NCBI GenBank assembly: GCA_051960855.1
Contig: JBQCDV010000017.1
Location: 1-5,107, forward strand
DNA length: 5,107 bases
DNA from: JBQCDV01 sp051960855
GTDB lineage: Bacteria; Actinomycetota; Actinomycetes; JAJZTN01
Direction of reading: 5' to 3'
The notes below the pieces were generated by a model. The model ran no database searches. It was not told the DNA's origin and saw nothing but the letters and a program-made list of their open reading frames with translations. Position numbers and translations under genes: made by a program. Shown in pieces: positions 1 through 4,800 of the stretch; the first letter of the stretch is position 1; every line of letters starts with the position of its first letter.

Positions 1-2
1 GG

Positions 3-929
3 CTCGCGACACCATCGGCAACAGGGATGCCCACGCCGGCAGCGACGACGACGGCGACAGCCTCCGCCCAGACCACGGCAGCCGCCGCCTCCGGAGGGGC
101 TACGGTTCCCGTCGCGGCGCCCTGCCAGGGACTGCCAGCGCCACAGCAGTGGCACCACGTCGTGTGGATCTGGTTCGTGAACAAGCCGTCGGACGAGGTC
201 GTCGGCTCCAACGACGCCCCCTACTTAACGCAGATGGCGGCTAGGTGCGGGGCCGCGACGGATTACCACGGCGTCACGCACCCCTCACTGCCCAACTACA
301 TCGCCGCCACCTCGGGCAGCACCGCGGGCATCCACGACGATAGAGGACCCGACGCTCACCCGCTGCCCGGGCCGTCGCTGTTCCAGCAGATCAACGACAG
401 CGGCCGAGAATGGCGCAGCTACGAGGACTCGATGCCGTCGCCTTGCGCGACGTCGAATTCCGGCGACTACGCCGTCAAGCACAATCCCGCGGCGTACTAC
501 CTGCAGATCCGACAGCAATGCCATTCATGGGATGTCGGGATCGCGGCCCTGCAGCAGGACGCGGCGGCTGGGCGGCTGCCGGCGTTCGCGTTCGTCACGC
601 CGGACATGTGCCACGACATGCATAGCTGTCCCATCCAGGACGGCGACGCGTGGCTCCGGCAGTGGCTGCCCGTCATCCTCTCGGGGCCGGACTACCAGCG
701 CGGGGACACCGCCGTCTTCATCACCTTCGACGAGGACGACCGGCTGCACGGCAACGAGGTTGCGCTGATCGCGATATCCCCCAGCACCACGCCGGGCGAC
801 AGGTTCGCGACGGAGGCGGACCACTACGCGCTGCTCGGGACGACCGAGCAGTTACTGGGCCTGCCGCCTCTCGGGCACGCAGCCGGCGCGCCGTCCCTCG
901 CCGCGCTGCTGGGTAGGGGGTCCAGCTGA
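3..929 (+). CDS. Exported phosphoesterase / acid phosphatase-like protein (PF04185 type), 5' end missing
   Basis: Likely an extracytoplasmic metal-dependent phosphoesterase of the family that includes phospholipase C and AcpA-type acid phosphatases; the substrate cannot be told. The frame is open to the left window edge. The ATG at 27 has no well-spaced ribosome site and opens into an Ala/Thr-rich linker (about residues 5-31, counted from that ATG), so the true start and signal peptide probably lie upstream. Family landmarks follow in order: VVWIW at 45-49, NKPSDEVVG at 52-60, HPSLPNYIAATSG near 85-97, a central AVKHNPAAYY stretch, FVTPDMCHDMHSCP, GDAWLRQWLP, VFITFDEDD with D235-E236-D237-D238, and a late DHYALLGTTEQLLGLP. 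Six cysteines suit an exported, disulfide-bonded enzyme. Oddity: where family members normally have Glu-Asn (metal ligands in AcpA), this protein has V51-N52. Two Leu codons are TTA (225-227 and 852-854). Family assignment is firm; catalytic competence is uncertain. Confidence 0.88.
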   Translation, partial: LATPSATGMPTPAATTTATASAQTTAAAASGGATVPVAAPCQGLPAPQQWHHVVWIWFVNKPSDEVVGSNDAPYLTQMAARCGAATDYHGVTHPSLPNYIAATSGSTAGIHDDRGPDAHPLPGPSLFQQINDSGREWRSYEDSMPSPCATSNSGDYAVKHNPAAYYLQIRQQCHSWDVGIAALQQDAAAGRLPAFAFVTPDMCHDMHSCPIQDGDAWLRQWLPVILSGPDYQRGDTAVFITFDEDDRLHGNEVALIAISPSTTPGDRFATEADHYALLGTTEQLLGLPPLGHAAGAPSLAALLGRGSS

Positions 930-934
930 CGTCC

Positions 935-1148
935 GTGGGACGAGCTCGCCGAGCTGCTCGACTTCACCGTCCGCCTGCACCTCGCCAGCGAGCAGCGGCT
1001 GGAGCGGCTCATCCGCCGGCACACGACCTTTGGCAAGACTCCCGGCGAGGCCATGCGCTGGGCCACCGGGTCAGACCAGGCGAACGCCGACCTCGTCGCT
1101 GCCGCGAGCCGGCGGGCTGACCTCGACGTCATCGTCGAGGAGGAGTAG
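935..1148 (+). pseudogene. Start-less 70-codon coding frame, conserved-hypothetical-like, probably frameshifted at its start
   Basis: From 936 to the TAG at 1146-1148 this frame reads as a natural small acidic/helical protein (WDELAELLDFTVRLHLASEQ, then RLERLIRRHTTFGKTPGEAM, ending DLDVIVEEE). It has alternating charged and hydrophobic residues and G/C-ending codons, but no ATG, GTG or TTG before the internal ATG at 1053. Upstream it is closed by the phosphoesterase TGA at 927, which is in the same frame. A GTG at 935-937 is followed by one base too many: with GTG-GAC-GAG instead of GTG-G-GAC-GAG, the product would be MDELAELLDF and so on, with AGGGGG at 915-920 as a rather distant ribosome site. 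I infer a single-base insertion in the GGG run or a sequencing error. I do not recognise the family. It could be co-transcribed with the phosphoesterase, whose stop lies 5 bp upstream of that GTG. Confidence 0.5.
1121..1140 (+). other. Hairpin at the end of the start-less frame
   Basis: CCTCGACG and CGTCGAGG form a perfect 8-bp stem around the loop TCAT, inside the last codons (DLDVIVEE) just before the TAG at 1146. No T-run follows, so an intrinsic terminator is not supported. It may be a chance product of GAC/GTC/GAG codons or an mRNA 3' stabilising hairpin. Confidence 0.3.
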
Positions 1149-1178
1149 CAGCCCGAACGGCGGACACGTGGTTGCCGT

Positions 1179-1217
1179 CGGCGCTGCGCTGAGCGGCCGC
1201 GCGATTCCACCGATTTT
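1179..1217 (+). terminator. Weak terminator candidate after the start-less frame
   Basis: A stem of 7 bp with one bulged G (CGGCGCT at 1179-1185 against AGCGGCCG at 1192-1199, loop GCGCTG) begins 31 bp after the TAG. A TTTT run sits at 1214-1217, 14 bp beyond the stem. That spacing is too long for a standard intrinsic terminator, and GC-rich DNA makes such stems common, so this is only a candidate. Confidence 0.22.
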
Positions 1218-1251
1218 GTCCGTCCGATCCCCTCGTGTCGCATATCGTGTC
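1216..1251 (+). promoter_or_regulatory. Possible promoter/operator region of the cell-wall-binding protein gene
   Basis: This is the least GC-rich part of the 1149-1299 gap. It holds TTGTCC (1216-1221) and TATCGT (1243-1248), which look like -35 and -10 elements but are 21 bp apart, more than the usual 16-19. The heptamer TCGTGTC occurs twice (1233-1239 and 1245-1251), 12 bp start to start, overlapping the putative -10; this could be a direct-repeat operator. The rest of the gap shows only the hairpin at 1179-1199. Confidence 0.28.
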
Positions 1252-1290
1252 CGAGTTTGGTGCCGCGGGTCCTGCTGGCGCCCCGACGTC

Positions 1291-1299
1291 GGGAGAGAC
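1291..1299 (+). promoter_or_regulatory. Ribosome binding site that fixes the start of the cell-wall-binding protein
   Basis: GGGAGAG lies just upstream of the ATG at 1300. The same frame is open back to 1030, but the longer reading overlaps the start-less frame and adds Arg/Ser-rich residues ahead of a typical signal peptide. This site plus that signal peptide make 1300 the preferred start. Confidence 0.6.
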
Positions 1300-2922
1300 A
1301 TGCGCACCCTGCGCCCGTGGACGCTTGCTGCCCTGACAGCTGTGACCGCCGTGGCGGCCACAGCTGTCAGCGCCCTACCTGCCATCGCCGTCGACGGCGT
1401 CCTGATGCCCACGGGTGCCACCACGACCTCGACGCCCTGGCGCGTCGAGGGCGGACCCGGGTACTCGAACGACCCGATCATGGCGAGCGGCGGCGGTGCC
1501 TTCGGTGGCGACGGTTACGCCCTCTTCAACGGGCGCGGGGATGGTGGGCCAGTCCGGCTGCACCGCAGCCCTGCTCCCGTCGGTCTGGCCTTCGCCACGC
1601 TCCCCGCCGCCGGCGCGATGGCCTTCCTCAACGGCGCTCCCCTCACCCTCGAGCTCACCGTCGACTGCTCCGGCGCCGGGAGCCGGCTGGTCCTGCAGTC
1701 AACGCCCGCTCCGCACGATGTGCCCGCGGCCGACAAGTCGATGTGGCAGGAGTACAACGGCTTCGACGACAACGCGCGATGGACGGCTGACAAGGCCATC
1801 GAGGCCGACGGCAGTGTCAACGCGACAGCAACTGGGGAGCCGGGCGAGATCGCCGCGGGGACCGAGTTGCCGCTGAGCGACTATCAGGGTCGCTGTGCCG
1901 GCGACGTCCTCGACGAGGCGATCTCGTGGCCAGGGACGGTCATCGACGCCCAGATCGACATGCTGCACTTCGAGCGGTACTGGAACTACGGCACCGACCA
2001 GGCCGACGCCCGCGACCAACCAGTCGAGCGGCTCTCCGGCACCGACCGTGTCGTGACCGCGAGCAACGCCGGCCAGCGCGTGTGGAACCACCAGGTGCAG
2101 TCGGCGGTTCTCGCCTCCTCGCGAGGCTTCGCTGACTCCCTTGGGGGCGCCGCTCTCGCGTCCAAGCAGGGCGTCCCTCTGCTGCTGACCGATCCCACGT
2201 CTCTGCGCTCCGAGGTCGTGACGGCCCTGCGTCACGTCGTCGTCCCGGGCGGCACCGTCTACGTCCTCGGTGGCGAGTCCGCGCTGTCAGCGGGCGTGGC
2301 CAAGCAGGTTGCCGCCCTCGGATTCCACGTCACAAGGCTGGCCGGAGCCAACCGCTACGAGACCGCCGCCAAGATCGCCCAGGCCACGTCGTCCTACCCG
2401 GGCACCATCTTCCTCGCTGACGGCACCAACTTCCCAGACGGCCTTGCCGCCGGACCCGTGGCCGGCGGATACGGCAACCTCCTGCTGACGGATCACGACG
2501 TGCTCCCGCAGGCGACAGCGGACTACCTCAAGGCGTACCCGGAGTCCCGGATCGTCGCGGTGGGCGGACCGGCCGCGCGAGCCGCCGGAGATCTGGTGCC
2601 GACCGAGGACCGCATCGTCGGCTCCGACCGTTACGCCACCTCACTGGCCATCGCCAACCGGTACTTCCTCTACACCTCCTACAACAACGAGGTCGCGGTC
2701 CTCGCCAGTGGCGAGAACTGGCCGGACGCCCTAGCCGGCGCGCCGATCGCCGGCTGGTTCGGCAACCCGCTGCTGCTCACGCCAAAGGCCGGCCTCACGC
2801 CCGAGCTTGCGTCGTTCCTCAAGCACGAACGCCTCACCCTCGGCTACGGGTTCGCGATGGGTGGCACGAGTGCGCTGAGCAATGCGGTGCTGTCTCAGGC
2901 CTACGCGGCCATCACAGACTGA
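1300..2922 (+). CDS. Secreted cell-wall-binding repeat 2 (CWB2) family protein
   Basis: A 540-residue exported protein expected to sit on the cell wall. Residues 1-30 form a signal peptide (MRTLRPW n-region, Ala/Val/Thr-rich core, likely AxA-type cleavage after PAIA-30). Residues 31-241 are a Gly/Asp-rich, probably beta-rich region that I do not recognise; it holds the protein's only two cysteines (C123 and C199), which may form a disulfide. Three CWB2-type repeats follow, each opening with the R-[LI]-x-G-x-[DN]-R signature: VERLSGTDRV from 242, VTRLAGANRYETA from 344 and EDRIVGSDRYATS from 436. Each continues with the family's A-x-G-x-x-F/W-x-D-[GSA]-L core (ASSRGFADSLGGA, ADGTNFPDGLAAG, ASGENWPDALAGA) and a late V-x-G-G-x-S/A-A-type turn. 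In characterised relatives, CWB2 repeats occur in threes and bind anionic cell-wall polymers; that role is carried over by family. It is convergent with the deacetylase gene. The job of the N-terminal region is unknown. Confidence 0.93.
   Translation: MRTLRPWTLAALTAVTAVAATAVSALPAIAVDGVLMPTGATTTSTPWRVEGGPGYSNDPIMASGGGAFGGDGYALFNGRGDGGPVRLHRSPAPVGLAFATLPAAGAMAFLNGAPLTLELTVDCSGAGSRLVLQSTPAPHDVPAADKSMWQEYNGFDDNARWTADKAIEADGSVNATATGEPGEIAAGTELPLSDYQGRCAGDVLDEAISWPGTVIDAQIDMLHFERYWNYGTDQADARDQPVERLSGTDRVVTASNAGQRVWNHQVQSAVLASSRGFADSLGGAALASKQGVPLLLTDPTSLRSEVVTALRHVVVPGGTVYVLGGESALSAGVAKQVAALGFHVTRLAGANRYETAAKIAQATSSYPGTIFLADGTNFPDGLAAGPVAGGYGNLLLTDHDVLPQATADYLKAYPESRIVAVGGPAARAAGDLVPTEDRIVGSDRYATSLAIANRYFLYTSYNNEVAVLASGENWPDALAGAPIAGWFGNPLLLTPKAGLTPELASFLKHERLTLGYGFAMGGTSALSNAVLSQAYAAITD
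1333..1370. repeat. 38-nt near-perfect palindrome inside the signal-peptide codons
   Basis: CTGACAGCTGTG (1333-1344) is exactly complementary to CACAGCTGTCAG (1359-1370). After one A/C mismatch the inner CCGCC/GGCGG also pairs, leaving GT at the centre. That gives 17 pairs out of 18 possible plus the centre. It encodes the Ala/Thr/Val core of the signal peptide (about codons 12-24), starting 33 nt after the A of the ATG. It could be an mRNA hairpin affecting early translation, a protein-binding site, or a by-product of repetitive Ala/Val/Thr codons. Confidence 0.85.
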
Positions 2923-2956
2923 CGGCCGCGTCTGGCTCCTCCTCGGCATCCAGCTC

Positions 2957-2980
2957 CTGACGCCATCCCCATGGCGGCAG
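2957..2980. terminator. Hairpin between convergent genes, possible bidirectional terminator
   Basis: CTGACGCCAT and ATGGCGGCAG pair around a CCCC loop, giving nine of ten pairs (one A/G mismatch, inner six pairs perfect). It sits 34 nt after the CWB2 gene stop and 52 bp beyond the end of the deacetylase gene on the other strand. There is no T-run on either side, so it fits a U-less actinobacterial-type terminator at best. Nothing else is apparent in 2923-3031. Confidence 0.42.
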
Positions 2981-3031
2981 CGGCCCGTCGTAGTCAGCGG
3001 GGTAAATGCCGCACAGGATGCGCACGCCGCC

Positions 3032-4072
3032 CTACCTCACCCGCACGAAATACTGCTTCCGCGGAAACAGCACGTCATTGCTCGCCAGCGCCTTCTCCCC
3101 ACGCGCCCAATAGCTGTGCGGAAATGCCAGCCAGCCAAAGTCGACCTGCCCCGCGCCCTTGCGCCGATAGGAGTCGGCGGCCTCCGACACACGCGGCCCT
3201 AGTCCCATTAGCGCGTCATAACGGTCCTTGCTGAGCGCGTGAGTCTCGTTGGCCGCAGGATCGTCGGGATACGTCACGAGCAGCGCACCGCGCTTAGCCA
3301 GTCCCGCCTCGGCGCGGACGCCGTCGAGCACGGCCTTGTGGTCAGGATGGTCGTAGGGGAAGTCCCGCTTCTCGCTCACGTTGTAGTACGCCGACGCGAC
3401 CACCTGCGTGACGGGCAGATCGGGCACCTCGTGGCCGCGCATTCCCACAACGGTGCGCACCGCCCACTGCACCTCCTCGGGCGTCACATCGCCGTCCCCG
3501 GCGTTGAACGCCACCTGCGCCGCCTGCTCCCCCACATGCACGAACGCCGTAGCGTCGCGCTGGTCGCCGTCGCGATCCGCGCGCCACTTCCCGTCCGAGG
3601 TGTAGTTGTGGTTCACCGGCACCGGGAGACCGGGCAGTTCGCCAAACGTCAGTTTCTGCTGCTTGCCCCGCACCTTGGGAATCGCGGGATCCCCGTCGGC
3701 GGCGTCCCACCAGAAGTTGGTCCACGAGTCCAAGCGGGCCCAGTTGCACGACCAGCTGCCGATGCCACCCTTGGGCTCCGGCTTGGGGACCGCCTCGCCC
3801 CACTGCGCCTGGGTTTCGGCCGCGTAGTCCTTGCAGTGCGACGTCCGCTCTCCGTGCGTCATCGTCACGAAAACGGTGTACGTCGTCGGGTCGACACTGA
3901 GCGCCGCGATCCCCTCGAGCGCGTCGTCCGGATGCGGCTCGACGAAGACCTGCAGGTGCCGCAGTCCGCCGTTCGTGTCGTGGGCCAGCAGCTCGTGGAC
4001 GCTGATCGCTCCGCCCCCCACGGCGCCGACCACGGCGAGTGCCATCGCCCCCACTGCTGCACCGACCCGCAC
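3032..4072 (-). CDS. Exported PIG-L / LmbE-type metal-dependent deacetylase
   Basis: 346 residues, probably a zinc-dependent N-acetylglucosamine-type deacetylase acting outside the membrane; the substrate is unknown. Hallmarks: FVEPHPDDALEG with H47, D49, D50 (family motif [AP]HPDDE) and DHPDHKAV with H242 and H245 (the second metal-binding histidine motif). The usual Glu after HPDD is Ala51. The N-terminus (MRVGAAVGAMALAVVGAVGG) is a signal peptide or membrane anchor. Residues about 90-230 form a Trp/Asp-rich stretch longer than in compact LmbE proteins such as MshB; C80 and C109 could pair. The chosen start is a GTG (4072-4070), preceded in frame by TAG at 4084-4082. AGGG about 7 nt upstream could serve as the ribosome site. 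An ATG at codon 10 would lose the only positive charge of the leader. The gene converges on the CWB2 gene. Its promoter must lie in or before the 19-bp repeat array immediately upstream. Confidence 0.9.
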   Translation of the reverse strand: MRVGAAVGAMALAVVGAVGGGAISVHELLAHDTNGGLRHLQVFVEPHPDDALEGIAALSVDPTTYTVFVTMTHGERTSHCKDYAAETQAQWGEAVPKPEPKGGIGSWSCNWARLDSWTNFWWDAADGDPAIPKVRGKQQKLTFGELPGLPVPVNHNYTSDGKWRADRDGDQRDATAFVHVGEQAAQVAFNAGDGDVTPEEVQWAVRTVVGMRGHEVPDLPVTQVVASAYYNVSEKRDFPYDHPDHKAVLDGVRAEAGLAKRGALLVTYPDDPAANETHALSKDRYDALMGLGPRVSEAADSYRRKGAGQVDFGWLAFPHSYWARGEKALASNDVLFPRKQYFVRVR

Positions 4073-4095
4073 CCCTCGACCCTAACGCGGCCGCC

Positions 4096-4108
4096 AGCGG
4101 TGACCGCT
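4096..4108. promoter_or_regulatory. Palindrome just upstream of the deacetylase, candidate operator
   Basis: AGCGGT-G-ACCGCT is a perfect 6-bp inverted repeat around one central base, 23-36 nt upstream of the deacetylase GTG, where a promoter or 5' leader would be expected. It touches the first 19-bp repeat copy. No clear -10/-35 pair was seen beside it. Confidence 0.3.
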
Positions 4109-4239
4109 CGACATCTCCGCGGGGTCCTCGACTTCTCCGGGCGCCCACGACATCTCCCGTCACCGCCGACCACTCCCGGCGCCCACGACAACTCCCGGCG
4201 CTCACGACAACTCCCGGCGCCGCCGACATCTCCCTCGCG
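4107..4239. repeat. Tandem array of about seven degenerate ~19-bp units upstream of the deacetylase
   Basis: The best consensus on the + strand is CACGACAACTCCCGGCGCC. Copies start at about 4107, 4127, 4146, 4167, 4184, 4203 and 4224, each 16-21 bp long. Copies at 4184 and 4203 agree at 18 of 19 positions; the outer copies carry GACATCTCC or GACTTCTCC in place of GACAACTCC. The array fills the region about 35-167 bp upstream of the deacetylase start, so it overlaps any promoter there. The last copy runs directly into the first long unit. Function is unknown; regulator binding sites or a simple-repeat expansion are both possible. Confidence 0.75.
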
Positions 4240-4352
4240 TGAGCGGTGGTGGCTGTCCCGCAGCCGGGAGTGCACACGCGAGCGGGGCAACGGGCCGCCG
4301 CAGCTCCGACACAGGAGCGGAACGACGCCGGTGACGGTGACGGCCTCAACAT

Positions 4353-4409
4353 CCCGCTCGCGTGAGCGGTGGTGGCTGTCCCGCAGCCAGGAGTGCACAC
4401 GCGAGCGGG
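4353..4409. repeat. Nested inverted repeat (unit 2 copy of block A)
   Basis: Outer arms CCCGCTCGCGTG (4353-4364) and CACGCGAGCGGG (4398-4409) are perfectly complementary over 12 bp. Between them, TGGCTG (4373-4378) and CAGCCA (4384-4389) form an inner 6-bp stem with loop TCCCG. This is the cleanest complete copy; the first arm recurs identically at 5060-5071, where the window ends inside the second arm. Such a layout can form a two-storey hairpin in RNA or a cruciform in DNA. Confidence 0.8.
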
Positions 4410-4527
4410 GCAACGGCCCGCCGCAGCCGCCGAACCGGCCGGGGCCCACCCGCGAGCGCAGGTACCGCGCCGAGGCCCGGACAACTGGACGCACGAACGA
4501 CGCCGGTGACGGTGACGGCCTCAACAT

Positions 4528-4584
4528 CCCGCTCGCGTGAGCGGTGGTGGCTGTCCCGCAGCCAGGAGTGCACGCGCGAGCGGG
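4528..4584. repeat. Nested inverted repeat (unit 3 copy of block A)
   Basis: Arms CCCGCTCGCGTG (4528-4539) and CGCGCGAGCGGG (4573-4584) pair over 12 positions with one T-G wobble caused by an A-to-G change relative to unit 2. The inner TGGCTG/CAGCCA hairpin is unchanged. Units 1, 4 and 5 keep the inner stem (5 bp in unit 1) but have shorter or mismatched outer arms. Confidence 0.7.
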
Positions 4585-4780
4585 GCAAACCGGCCGCCGC
4601 AGCCGCCGGAGCGTCCTCGCGAGTGCAGCTACCGCGCCGAGGCCCGGACAACTGCACGCACGAACGACCCGGCGACGGTGACGGTGACGACCTCAACATC
4701 CACTCGCGTGGACGCTGGTGGCTGTCCCGCAGCCAGGAGTGCACACGTGAGCGGGGCAAACCGGCCGGCGCGGCCGCCGC

Positions 4781-4800
4781 GGCCGGTTGAGGCCGGTTGA
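4781..4800. repeat. Perfect 10-bp tandem duplication in unit 4
   Basis: GGCCGGTTGA occurs twice in direct succession in the variable middle of unit 4, following a CGG/CCG-rich run. It accounts for much of why unit 4 (187 bp) is longer than its neighbours (171-175 bp) and points to slippage in the middle segment. Confidence 0.8.

Noticed and set aside
1030..1299. N-terminal extension of the CWB2 protein by 90 codons
   Set aside because: It would bury a normal signal peptide inside the protein, overlaps the start-less coding frame and has no coding character; ATG 1300 has a good ribosome site.
3342..4527. - strand open frames running from the repeat array into the deacetylase region
   Set aside because: They are out of frame with the deacetylase, are rich in Arg/Ala/Gly/Ser shadow residues, and their N-terminal parts are just translated repeats (recurrent CTPGCGTATT or HSWLRDSHH).
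3239..4540. Long + strand open frame of 433 codons
   Set aside because: It is antisense to the deacetylase, whose catalytic motifs and signal peptide are clear, and its end is made of repeat units. Open antisense frames are common in high-GC DNA.
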